NCBI GenBank assembly: GCA_021740645.1
Contig: JAIOZL010000014.1
Coordinates: forward strand, 25,684 to 89,683
DNA: 64,000 nt
From: Bacteroidales bacterium
Lineage (GTDB): Bacteria > Bacteroidota > Bacteroidia > Bacteroidales > JAADJA01
Reading direction: 5' to 3'
A model generated the notes under the pieces. It was not told the DNA's origin. It saw only the letters and a list, made by a program, of their open reading frames with translations, and ran no database searches. A program made the translations under genes and the position numbers. Below are positions 44,256 through 52,668 of the stretch, piece after piece (position 1 is the first letter of the stretch; every line of letters begins with the position of its first letter).

Positions 44256-45005
44256 ATGGCATTACAGGAAGAATTTGAAAGTCAGGGAAGTAAACTTTTT
44301 AAGTATCGGGGTTCAATACCTATATTTTTATTGGCAACAGGGATTGTCGTTTTTGTATTAGCAAAAATGAATACTGAAGGTTTTGAAAAATATATACCCT
44401 TTGAAATTTATGAAATTGCTTGCATAAGTATCAGTTTCATTGGACTGATAATAAGAATATTAACCGTCGGATTTACTCCCAGCAACACCTCGGGAAGAAA
44501 TACAGGCACTCAAATGGCAGATGTATTAAATACTACTGGCATTTATTCAACCGTCAGACATCCGCTTTATGTTGGTAATTTCTTTATGTGGTTAGGGATT
44601 GCCTTGCTGGTTCAAAACTTTTGGTATATCATTTCATTTGTTCTGCTCTATTGGGTGTACTATGAGCGTATAATGTTTGCAGAAGAACAATTTTTAAGAA
44701 GGAAATTCGGAGAAATCTATCTTGAATGGGCAAAAAAAACTCCTGCTTTTATTCCTTCCTTTAAGAATTTTGTGTCGCCAAATTTATCATTTTCATGGAA
44801 AAAAATCCTTAAGAAAGAAAAAAACGGCTTTTCTGCCATTTTCGTTGTGTTCTTCATTTTCAGATTAATTGGCGATTATGTAAGCACTTCAGCGGTTGAA
44901 TTAAACTCCTTGCTGGCCTATCTTACTGCCTTTGCATTTGTTTTTTACTTCGTTTTAAAGTATTTAAAGAAATATACTTCCGTTCTGGATGAATCGGATC
45001 GTTGA
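44256..45005 (+). CDS. Isoprenylcysteine methyltransferase (ICMT/PEMT)-like membrane protein
   Basis: This 249-residue integral membrane protein has a methyltransferase core of the ICMT/phospholipid methyltransferase type: STVRHPLYVGNFFMWLGIALL near residue 105 (the conserved RHPxYxG) and the C-terminal acidic block YYERIMFAEEQFLRRKFGEIYLEWAKKTPAFIP near residue 145. Helices flank the core on both sides, and two more lie at the end. It methylates a small or lipid substrate with S-adenosylmethionine at the membrane; the acceptor is unknown. It precedes the ArsR gene in the same direction. Confidence 0.85.
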   Translation: MALQEEFESQGSKLFKYRGSIPIFLLATGIVVFVLAKMNTEGFEKYIPFEIYEIACISISFIGLIIRILTVGFTPSNTSGRNTGTQMADVLNTTGIYSTVRHPLYVGNFFMWLGIALLVQNFWYIISFVLLYWVYYERIMFAEEQFLRRKFGEIYLEWAKKTPAFIPSFKNFVSPNLSFSWKKILKKEKNGFSAIFVVFFIFRLIGDYVSTSAVELNSLLAYLTAFAFVFYFVLKYLKKYTSVLDESDR

Positions 45006-45070
45006 TTTTTTCACTTTCAAAAACTTTATAAAACAAATTATTTTTCTCCTGAATATATTAATTATATTTA

Positions 45071-45086
45071 TTCGTTAAAATACGAA
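45071..45086 (+). promoter_or_regulatory. ArsR operator 1 (TTCGT-N6-ACGAA)
   Basis: TTCGT TAAAAT ACGAA lies five bases before the ArsR start. The same TTCGT-N6-ACGAA core recurs just after the gene. Confidence 0.7.
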
Positions 45087-45091
45087 CAGTA

Positions 45092-45391
45092 ATGGAGATG
45101 GAAAAAATTATTACAGATGATCAGGTAAGGATAGCCCGTTTTGCCAAAGCATTAAGCCATCCTGTTCGAATTTATGTATTGCAATTGCTTTCTTCTCAAA
45201 CCTGCTGCTATAGTGGCGACCTGAGCGACGTACTTCCTATTGCCAAATCCACTTTATCGCAACATTTAAGGGAGCTGAAGGATGCCGGCCTCATTCAAGG
45301 CGAAATAGAATCACCGAAAATTAAATATTGTTTGAATATTGACAACTGGGAAAAAGTAAAACAGATGTTTTCAGAATTTATAAATAAATAA
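45092..45391 (+). CDS. arsR: ArsR/SmtB-family transcriptional repressor
   Basis: This 99-residue winged-helix repressor has the family segments ARFAKALSHPVRIYVLQLL, the adjacent cysteines SQTCCYSGDL and LPIAKSTLSQHLRELKDAGLIQGE, ending in the wing IESPKIKYCLN. The vicinal CC in the alpha-3 region, with a further C in the wing, could bind arsenite or a soft metal. The operator palindromes before and after the gene support negative autoregulation and control of the gene that followed. Confidence 0.92.
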   Translation: MEMEKIITDDQVRIARFAKALSHPVRIYVLQLLSSQTCCYSGDLSDVLPIAKSTLSQHLRELKDAGLIQGEIESPKIKYCLNIDNWEKVKQMFSEFINK

Positions 45392-45406
45392 AAATTTTAT
45401 AACTTA

Positions 45407-45430
45407 ATTGTTCGTGATTTTACGAACAAT
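45407..45430 (+). promoter_or_regulatory. ArsR operator 2 (perfect 9-bp arms)
   Basis: ATTGTTCGT and ACGAACAAT are exact reverse complements around six bases, with the same TTCGT-N6-ACGAA core as operator 1. It lies 17 bases before the start of the collapsed downstream gene. Confidence 0.75.
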
Positions 45431-45447
45431 GGATTTACTACAAAACT

Positions 45448-45636
45448 ATGGAAATAAAAGTATTAGGAAGCGGTTCTATTGCTACAGGGGTTCCCGTAAT
45501 ACTCTTTGCATGGCTAATTGCCTATATCGTTTCCGGTGCCGGTAGCCATTATATTAAAATCAAGTCTTTTGAATACTGGTTTCGAAGAATAATTGCTGCG
45601 CTTTTTATAGGGGTTGGGAGCAATAATGTTTGTATT
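45448..45636 (+). pseudogene. Collapsed ars-operon gene (redox-protein start fused to permease end)
   Basis: The frame starts MEIKVLGSG, the typical opening of a small thioredoxin-fold redox protein that should continue with a CxxC motif. It passes instead straight into SIATGVPVILFAWLIAYIVSGAG and SFEYWFRRIIAALFIGVG, which resembles the last helices of a CcdA/DsbD-type permease of the ArsG kind. An internal deletion thus seems to have joined two genes. The end is overwritten by a dispersed palindromic repeat from 45637, which supplies the last codons of the 84-residue ORF. The identity of the permease is inferred. Confidence 0.6.
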
Positions 45637-45683
45637 CCACGGGTTAAAACCCGTGGCTATTCAAATTTCACCCCTCCGGGGTT
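45637..45683 (+). repeat. Dispersed palindromic repeat, left copy
   Basis: It starts with the 20-bp perfect palindrome CCACGGGTTAAAACCCGTGG, then ctattcaaatttcacccc and a CCGGGG half-palindrome. It is the imperfect reverse complement of the unit at 45881-45929. Confidence 0.85.
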
Positions 45684-45880
45684 AATTATCTCAGGAATTT
45701 AATAATTCAAATGCCCAATGTCATTTGAATGCATTTTTGTAATTTGAGTTTAATCTGGGAAAATATATATCCACAAGCTTGAGAGATAATATAATAATAA
45801 ACATAGATTATATATGAAATGGTAATCTAGAATTAATCCACCCACAGAGCAATAATTTACTTTTGAAATAATTTATCTCC

Positions 45881-45929
45881 TCACCCCGAAAGGGGTGACA
45901 TTTGATTAGCCATGGGTTTTAACCCATGG
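45881..45929 (-). repeat. Dispersed palindromic repeat, right copy (inverted)
   Basis: The unit contains tcaccccgaaaggggtga and the perfect palindrome CCATGGGTTTTAACCCATGG. Read on the minus strand it matches the unit at 45637 over about 45 bases. A third palindrome, aaccccggcggggtt, follows at about 45953. The 45703-45880 interval between the copies holds no gene. Confidence 0.85.
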
Positions 45930-46058
45930 TATATTAATCGTCGTAATATTCCAACCCCGGCGGGGTTGAATAATTTATTTATTTACAGCCCTTGTGTTAA
46001 ATTTGACGCATTTTTTAAATTTAAGATTCCTGCTGAATTCTAAATAATATAAATTCCT

Positions 46059-46066
46059 TACATTTG
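46059..46066 (+). promoter_or_regulatory. -7 promoter box (TACATTTG) of the efflux operon
   Basis: An exact TAnnTTTG match with its last base 18 bases before the His-rich protein start. Confidence 0.5.
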
Positions 46067-46083
46067 TATCGAAGCAATAATTT

Positions 46084-46518
46084 ATGATCAGACGAAAAGC
46101 ATTATTATTTCTCAACCTTTTTGCCTTTAGTATTACCTTGGCACTAATGGTTTTACCCCATCATCATCATGAGGGTGATATCTGTATACTGAATGCTGCT
46201 TGTCATTCCGATCATCACGATGAGGGTGACGAAAAAGAAGATCATACTCATGATCATAACAGCTGTAGCAACGACCATTCCTGCCTTCTTGAGCAAGAAA
46301 TCGTTTTTCGGTCAGATAATTTAGAACATCTTTTAAAAGCCTCCGAATCTGTTGATAATCGCATTGGTTATGACGGTTTTTGGATGGCAAAATCCGGATC
46401 AAACATAATCTTTTCTGCTCCTCCCTATTATGCCCGGATACAAATCGTTCACAATTCCTCTTTGTATTCCTGCCTTGTAAGCCCAAGCTATAGCTTACGA
46501 GGCCCCCCAACTGCCTGA
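46084..46518 (+). CDS. Histidine-rich exported protein leading a metal efflux operon
   Basis: This 144-residue protein has an N-terminal membrane anchor or signal (ALLFLNLFAFSITLALMVLP) followed by HHHHEGD, and a histidine/aspartate/cysteine-rich stretch SDHHDEGDEKEDHTHDHNSC near residues 42-61. Small His-rich proteins at the head of CusCBA-type operons are common in Bacteroidota; their role, presumably periplasmic metal binding, is not established. It lies about 98 bases before the adaptor gene on the same strand and starts behind the only promoter box seen in the cluster. Confidence 0.75.
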   Translation: MIRRKALLFLNLFAFSITLALMVLPHHHHEGDICILNAACHSDHHDEGDEKEDHTHDHNSCSNDHSCLLEQEIVFRSDNLEHLLKASESVDNRIGYDGFWMAKSGSNIIFSAPPYYARIQIVHNSSLYSCLVSPSYSLRGPPTA

Positions 46519-46615
46519 TTTAAAATTCCTCTTCTGTTTTCAAATTATAGCGACAAGATGATTATATGCATTTTTGTCTGCTAATCAGTTTATTACAAAA
46601 ATTAATCATTTTCAA

Positions 46616-48157
46616 ATGTCAAAAAAAATAGTTTTTCCATTACTATTGGCTTTAATCATTGCCGGTTGTAATAGCATTAAGAATCACGACCATGATTCTG
46701 AAGCAGATTCCCATAGCCTTGAAGAAGGTCATGAACATGATGACGCTAAAATACAAATCACTGCCTATAGTGATCATTTTGAGATTTTTGCTGAAGCCGA
46801 TCCATTTGTAGCTGGTGAAGTCTCAAATGTATTGTCACACTTTAGTAATTTGCCCGACTTTTCGGCCTTAACGAGCGGAAAAGTTAGTCTTAAAATTATT
46901 ATTGAAGGCCAGGAAACAGTGTCAATATTAGAAAAACCTACACGAAAAGGTATTTATAGTTTCAATATCCGGCCTGAAGTAGCAGGCACAGGAACATTAA
47001 TATATGAAATTGAAACAGATAATGGTGTCTTTGAAATATCAGTACCTGAATTTACTGTATATAGTGATGACCATGACGCTATCCATTCTGCGGAAAAATT
47101 GGCTCAGGCGTTTTCTTCAACAAATACAAGCGTTTTTACAAAAGAACAAAGCTGGTTGGTCGATTTTGCCACTGAAAAACCAAGAGTAGAAGCTTTTGGT
47201 CAGATTATAAAAACCACCGCTCAAATTAAATCTGCTCCTGCTGATGAGGTCTTGGTTTCTGCAAGAACACATGGAATGGTTTCTCTTACTTCCATAAACC
47301 TTAGTGAAGGTACCGGGGTTTCCAAAGGTCAGAGTCTCTTTTCTATATCAGGAGAAAACTTGTCTGATAATAATTCCCTTGTGCGTTTTGCAGAAGCAAA
47401 AAATAATTATGAAAAAGCAAAGACCGATTATGAAAGGGTATCGGCACTGGCCAAGGAGAAAGTTATTTCGGAAAAAGATTTGTTGACGGCTAAAAATCAA
47501 TACGATAACACAAAACTTATTTTTGAAACTCTGAATAAGAACTTTAGTTCCACCGGGCAATTAGTAACGAGTCCAATGACAGGATTCATTAAGCACATTC
47601 ATGTTCAAAATGGTGAATTTGTTGATGCAGGTCAAATTGTTTTATCCCTTTCTCAAAACCAAAGCTTAATTCTGCATGCCGAACTTCAACAAAAATACGC
47701 TTCCGTTTTACCTTCCATCAACTCAGCTGTTATACGCACCCTTCACGATAACAAAACCTACAGCCTGGAGGAACTAAACGGGAAAATCCTTTCCTATGGA
47801 AGGAATACAAATTCTGATAATTTTTTAATTCCATTTTCCCTTCAAATCGACAATAAAGAAAATTTTATTACCGGCAGTTTTGTGGAGTTATTTTTAAAAT
47901 CCACCTCTAAGGAGCCTGCTCTAACCCTTCCTAATTCAGCCCTGCTGGAAGAACAGGGAAATTACTTTGTTTTTGTTCAAATAACACCTGAACTCTTTGA
48001 GAAAAGGGTGGTTAAAACCGGATCGCAGGACGGTTTCAGAACTGAAATTCTGGATGGTATTTCTAAAGATGACAGAATTGTAAGTAAGGGCGGCATTTAT
48101 ATTAAGCTCGCCAGAGGAACCGGAACATTGGATGCACACTCAGGTCACGTTCATTAA
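46616..48157 (+). CDS. RND efflux periplasmic adaptor (CusB/CzcB-like)
   Basis: I use the ATG at 46616 (513 residues), since it gives a clean lipoprotein signal (LLLALIIAGC); the longer frame adds 14 residues. A His-rich linker (HDHDSEADSHSLEEGHEHDD) follows and the C-terminus ends HSGHVH. The adaptor core has the lipoyl/barrel-sandwich halves (VSARTHGMVSLTSINLSEG and SPMTGFIKHIHVQNGEFVDAG) around an alpha hairpin (AKNNYEKAKTDYERVSALAKE). An extra N-terminal beta domain makes it longer than E. coli CusB. It links the inner pump to the outer channel. Confidence 0.92.
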   Translation: MSKKIVFPLLLALIIAGCNSIKNHDHDSEADSHSLEEGHEHDDAKIQITAYSDHFEIFAEADPFVAGEVSNVLSHFSNLPDFSALTSGKVSLKIIIEGQETVSILEKPTRKGIYSFNIRPEVAGTGTLIYEIETDNGVFEISVPEFTVYSDDHDAIHSAEKLAQAFSSTNTSVFTKEQSWLVDFATEKPRVEAFGQIIKTTAQIKSAPADEVLVSARTHGMVSLTSINLSEGTGVSKGQSLFSISGENLSDNNSLVRFAEAKNNYEKAKTDYERVSALAKEKVISEKDLLTAKNQYDNTKLIFETLNKNFSSTGQLVTSPMTGFIKHIHVQNGEFVDAGQIVLSLSQNQSLILHAELQQKYASVLPSINSAVIRTLHDNKTYSLEELNGKILSYGRNTNSDNFLIPFSLQIDNKENFITGSFVELFLKSTSKEPALTLPNSALLEEQGNYFVFVQITPELFEKRVVKTGSQDGFRTEILDGISKDDRIVSKGGIYIKLARGTGTLDAHSGHVH

Positions 48158-48168
48158 ATCGAATAACT

Positions 48169-51100
48169 ATGCTTAACAATATTATTGAGTTCTCTTTGAA
48201 GAACAAGTATCTGGTTCTGCTCCTTTCCCTGGCTTTAGTGGTTATTGGAACACGAACGGCTATAAATATGGATGTGGATGTTTTTCCCGATCTCACGGCG
48301 CCAACCGTGGTGGTAATGACCGATGCTCATGGTATGGCATCGGAGGAAGTGGAACGTTTGGTTACCTTCCCCATTGAAACCGCAGTAAATGGTGCCACTG
48401 ATGTGAGACGGGTAAGATCTTCCTCCTCCCAGGGATTCTCCTTTGTATGGGTGGAATTCGACTGGGGAACCGATATATTCAAAGCCCGGCAGATCGTTAG
48501 TGAAAAACTAATCACCATTTCTTCCCAAATGCCCATTGGAATAGAACAACCTGTCCTTGCGCCACAGTCGAGTGTAATGGGTGAAATCTTTTTTATAGGT
48601 CTTACGGCCGACAGCACTTCCATGATGGATCTCAGAACCATCGCCGAATGGAATGTAAAACCTTTAATTCTGGCCACAGGTGGTGTTTCTCAGGTAACTA
48701 TAATCGGAGGCGATTTTAAGGAATATCAGGTTCTTGCGAATCCTGAACTCATGAAATACTATAAGGTTTCTTTATCTGAACTAAGTGCGGTCTGCAAAGC
48801 GCTTAGTCAGAATTCCTCCGGCGGGGTCCTAAGGGAATATGGAAATGAATTTGTTGTTCGGGGAATAGGAAGAACCTACGATCTTGACGAAATTGGCAAC
48901 TCATATATCAAATCGGTTAATGGAAAACCGGTTAAATTAAGAGATGTGGCCGAGGTAGTGATTGGCAGTGCCGTAAAAATGGGTCACGGATCCAAAAATG
49001 GGAGTCCGGCGGTTATCATATCCGTTTCAAAACAGCCTCACACCAACACCCTTGAGGTAACCGAAAGAATAGAAAATAATTTAGTCCTCCTCCAAAAAAC
49101 CTTACCTCCCGATGTAAAAGTCGACACTAAAATTTTTCGTCAGGCTGAATTTATTGAAAGGTCAGTAAACAATGTGAAAAATGCCCTAATTGAGGGCGGT
49201 ATTTTTGTTGTGATCATCCTGTTTATTTTTCTGGGGAGCTTCCGCACCACTCTTATATCCCTTCTGGCCATTCCTTTGTCCCTGCTTGGTGCTATTTTAG
49301 TGATGAAAGTACTCGGACTAAACATTAATACCATGAGTTTAGGCGGTATGGCCATAGCCATAGGTTCTTTAGTGGATGATGCCATTATTGATGTGGAGAA
49401 TGTGTACAAACGCTTGCGGCAAAACCGGCTATTGCCAAAAGAAGAAAAAGAATCAGACTTTACCGTGGTGTTTGAAGCCTCAAAAGAAATCAGATCCTCG
49501 ATTTTAAATGCAACTTTAATTATAATGGTCGCCTTTCTTCCTTTGTTTTTTCTTTCAGGAATGGAGGGAAGAATGCTTCAGCCTCTGGGAATTTCTTTCA
49601 TTGTTTCGCTCTTTATTTCATTGGTTGTTGCCATGACCCTTACTCCATTATTGTCGAAACTACTACTCACCGATGAACGCTATCTTGCCAAAAATGAAAA
49701 GGAAAAATGGCTGGTCAGGAAATTGACTTTTCATTATGAGAAATCGCTCTCATGGTCGCTAAAACATAAAAAAGCTATCATTTTCCCTGCTTTGGGATTG
49801 TTTTTGCTTTCAATCCTTGTTTTTTCCACTTTAGGAAGAAGTTTTCTCCCCGAATTTAATGAGGGTTCCTTAACGCTTTCGGTAGTTACCGTGCCGGGAA
49901 CCTCACTGGAGGAAAGCAATAAACTGGGAAACCTCATTGAAAGGGAACTGCTCGCTATTCCGGAGATTTCCAGCACCGCCCGAAGAACCGGACGGGGGGA
50001 GCTCGACGAGCACTCACAAACAACAAATTCTGCTGAAATTGATGTGAATTTCAGCCTGAATGAAAGAAGTCAGCCGGAATTTCTCTCTGAGGTAAGAGAA
50101 ACCTTATCCCGGATTCCGGGGATAGCCTTTACCGTGGGACAGCCTTTAGGACACCGGATTGATCACATGCTTTCGGGTACACGGGCCAATATTGCGATAA
50201 AACTCTTTGGCAACGACCTGAACAATATGTTTGCTATCGGAAATTCCGTAAAGGCTTCAATTATTGATATAGATGGACTGGTTGATGTGAATGTGGATCA
50301 ACAAGTTGACATCCCTCAAATTCAGATACGCGCCCATCGGGATATGTTGGCCAGTTACGGTATTTCGCTCGAAAAATTTAATGAATTTATTGATGCGGGA
50401 TTCGGCGGTGAAAAACTTGCCGATATCTATGAGGGTCAGCGAAGTTTCGGATTGGTATTAAGGTTGAATAAAGATTATACAGAAAGCATAGAGGGGATCC
50501 GCTCCGCTTTAATTGATACCGGCGATGGAAAAATGATTCCTCTCGATATGGTGGCTGAGATAATTTCGGTGTCGGGACCGGCATCGATAAGCAGAGAGAA
50601 TGTGCAACGTAAAATTGTAATTTCAGCCAATGTTGCTGAACGCGACCTGAGAAGTGTGGTTGAAGACATTAGGAATAATATTGAGCGGGATATTGTGCTC
50701 CCTGAAAACTACAGGATTGAATATGGCGGACAGTTTGAAAGTGAAGCAAAGGCTTCCCGAACGCTTATGCTTGCATCCATTTTTTCTATTTTAATTATTT
50801 TTCTTCTGTTGTTTCAGGAGTTTAAAAACTTTAAACTGGCGGGTATAATACTTCTTAATTTACCCCTCGCACTGATTGGAGGTGTTTTTTCAATCTATTT
50901 TACATCGGGGATATTGAGCATTCCGGCCATCATTGGTTTTATCACTTTATTCGGCATCGCCACCCGTAATGGCATCCTTCTGATTTCAAATTATCAAAAA
51001 CTCCTGTCACAGGAAAAGTCTGTTACTGAAACGATAATTTTAGGCTCTTCCGACCGCCTGAATGCGATTTTAATGACGGCTTTAACTGCCGCCCTCGCAC

Positions 51101-51267
51101 TAATTCCCCTGGCAATGCAAGGAGATTTGTCGGGAAATGAAATTCAGAGTCCGATGGCAAAAGTTATTTTAGGAGGATTGCTAAGCTCTACCCTGCTTAA
51201 TATTTATATAGTACCCATTGTTTTCAGTATTCTGAATAACCGTAAGATTATCAATTCAAATGCGTAA
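48169..51267 (+). CDS. Heavy-metal RND transporter (CusA/CzcA-like)
   Basis: This 1,032-residue inner-membrane pump has the RND layout: TM1 near residue 15, porter domain with NMDVDVFPDLTAPTVVV, TM2-6 with GSLVDDAIIDVENVYKRL near residue 400 (the charged proton-relay region of the heavy-metal branch), a second porter half with GQFESEAKASRTLMLASIFSILI, and a final ATRNGILLISNYQKLL block. It exports monovalent or divalent metal cations with proton influx. The metal cannot be read with confidence; the His-rich neighbours fit copper/silver or zinc/cobalt/cadmium. It starts 11 bases after the adaptor gene. Confidence 0.93.
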   Translation: MLNNIIEFSLKNKYLVLLLSLALVVIGTRTAINMDVDVFPDLTAPTVVVMTDAHGMASEEVERLVTFPIETAVNGATDVRRVRSSSSQGFSFVWVEFDWGTDIFKARQIVSEKLITISSQMPIGIEQPVLAPQSSVMGEIFFIGLTADSTSMMDLRTIAEWNVKPLILATGGVSQVTIIGGDFKEYQVLANPELMKYYKVSLSELSAVCKALSQNSSGGVLREYGNEFVVRGIGRTYDLDEIGNSYIKSVNGKPVKLRDVAEVVIGSAVKMGHGSKNGSPAVIISVSKQPHTNTLEVTERIENNLVLLQKTLPPDVKVDTKIFRQAEFIERSVNNVKNALIEGGIFVVIILFIFLGSFRTTLISLLAIPLSLLGAILVMKVLGLNINTMSLGGMAIAIGSLVDDAIIDVENVYKRLRQNRLLPKEEKESDFTVVFEASKEIRSSILNATLIIMVAFLPLFFLSGMEGRMLQPLGISFIVSLFISLVVAMTLTPLLSKLLLTDERYLAKNEKEKWLVRKLTFHYEKSLSWSLKHKKAIIFPALGLFLLSILVFSTLGRSFLPEFNEGSLTLSVVTVPGTSLEESNKLGNLIERELLAIPEISSTARRTGRGELDEHSQTTNSAEIDVNFSLNERSQPEFLSEVRETLSRIPGIAFTVGQPLGHRIDHMLSGTRANIAIKLFGNDLNNMFAIGNSVKASIIDIDGLVDVNVDQQVDIPQIQIRAHRDMLASYGISLEKFNEFIDAGFGGEKLADIYEGQRSFGLVLRLNKDYTESIEGIRSALIDTGDGKMIPLDMVAEIISVSGPASISRENVQRKIVISANVAERDLRSVVEDIRNNIERDIVLPENYRIEYGGQFESEAKASRTLMLASIFSILIIFLLLFQEFKNFKLAGIILLNLPLALIGGVFSIYFTSGILSIPAIIGFITLFGIATRNGILLISNYQKLLSQEKSVTETIILGSSDRLNAILMTALTAALALIPLAMQGDLSGNEIQSPMAKVILGGLLSSTLLNIYIVPIVFSILNNRKIINSNA

Positions 51268-51289
51268 AAAAACAAAACGAATAATTGTC

Positions 51290-52471
51290 ATGAAAAATAA
51301 AATAATACTGCTCTCCGGTATTCTTCTTATGCTCAGTTCTGCCGCTTCCGCTCAGGAAAGTATAGAGAAAGTATTGAGGGCTATTGAGAATAATAATACA
51401 GAACTTTCCGCTCTGAGAAACAGGGTTGAAGCTGAAAAACTAGGAAATAAAACCGGTATCTATCCCGAAAATCCCGTAGCTGAATTGGGCTATTTATATG
51501 GTAGCCCTGCTGCCATTGGAAATAAAACAAATGTCATATTTAAACAAAGTTTTGATTTCCCAACAGCCTACAGATACAAAAATCAGATCTCTGATATAAA
51601 AAATGTGCAGGCAGAAATTCAGTATCAGGCTCAACTAAAGTCATTGATGCTGGAAACAAGCTTGATATGTAACGAACTCATTTATTCAAACTCTTTGCTG
51701 AATGAATTTTCCAGACGACAGAAACATGCTACAGATATTGCGAATTCATATAAAATGAAATATGAGCAAGGGGAGGCCAATGTAATCGAATACAATAAAG
51801 CACAATTAAATTTGTTGAATATCAGGGCTGAATTAGAGTCTTTGGAGATTAAAAAAAGTGCCCTTTTAGCTGATTTAACCCGGCTTAATGGCGGAATATC
51901 TATCGAATTTGAAGAAAGCTCTTTTAAACTGACAGAAATTCCTGCTGATTTTGAACAGTGGTATTTAACTGCGGAAAACAATAATCCGCAGTTGATTTGG
52001 TTAAAACAGGAACTGGAGCTAAGTAAACAGCAGGTCAAATTGAATACATCCATGGGGCTTCCAAAAATTCAAGTCGGGTATATGAGCGAGAAGGTTACCA
52101 ATGAACAGTTTCGGGGGGCAACTCTCGGTTTGAGTATTCCTTTATGGGAAAACAAAAACGCTGTTAAATATGCCAAAGCCCATGCTCTTGCCATTGAAAG
52201 TATGGAAGTGGACAATAAGTTACAAATTTATAATCAGCTCCTCAGCTTGCACCAAAAGGCAACCGGATTGCAAAAAAATGTGGATGATTATCGATCAAGT
52301 CTTCTTCTGTTTGACAATTCCGAATTGCTATTGAAGGCCCTTGACGCGGGTGAAATTTCGTTGATAGAATATATTCTTGAGTTGTCGTTGTATTATGAGA
52401 GCTTCGATACACTTCTTGAATTGGAAAGGGATTTGAATAAGACGGTAATTGAGTTGAATCGGTTTATGTGA
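51290..52471 (+). CDS. TolC-family outer-membrane efflux channel
   Basis: I use the ATG at 51290 (393 residues, signal LLSGILLMLSSAASAQ); an earlier ATG at 51260 overlaps the pump gene by eight bases and adds ten basic residues. The mature part is mainly helical with the TolC repeats: IEKVLRAIENNNTELSALRNRVEAEKLG, NSYKMKYEQGEANVIEYNKAQLNLLNIRAELESLE and a second half ending ELERDLNKTVIELNRFM. It completes the CusCBA-type operon as its outer-membrane exit duct. Confidence 0.9.
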   Translation: MKNKIILLSGILLMLSSAASAQESIEKVLRAIENNNTELSALRNRVEAEKLGNKTGIYPENPVAELGYLYGSPAAIGNKTNVIFKQSFDFPTAYRYKNQISDIKNVQAEIQYQAQLKSLMLETSLICNELIYSNSLLNEFSRRQKHATDIANSYKMKYEQGEANVIEYNKAQLNLLNIRAELESLEIKKSALLADLTRLNGGISIEFEESSFKLTEIPADFEQWYLTAENNNPQLIWLKQELELSKQQVKLNTSMGLPKIQVGYMSEKVTNEQFRGATLGLSIPLWENKNAVKYAKAHALAIESMEVDNKLQIYNQLLSLHQKATGLQKNVDDYRSSLLLFDNSELLLKALDAGEISLIEYILELSLYYESFDTLLELERDLNKTVIELNRFM

Positions 52472-52628
52472 TATCTTAGGCGAACAACAAAGCCTCACTT
52501 CTCCTCCAGCACTTGACAAATAATCTGGTTCTGTGGACTAAAGAACTAGTTATTCAATTGAGTATGAATTTAGTAATAAGGCATTTTTTATAAAACAGCA
52601 AACACAGATCCTAATAAAAAATGGTAAA

Positions 52629-52649
52629 ATATGGATTCTGATTCCATAT
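52629..52649. promoter_or_regulatory. ATATGGA/TCCATAT inverted repeat before the second ATPase gene
   Basis: ATATGGA (52629-52635) and TCCATAT (52643-52649) flank seven bases, and another ATTCCATAT word follows at 52651. The site ends about 20 bases before the start codon. Confidence 0.5.
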
Positions 52650-52668
52650 AATTCCATATATTTGTTCT

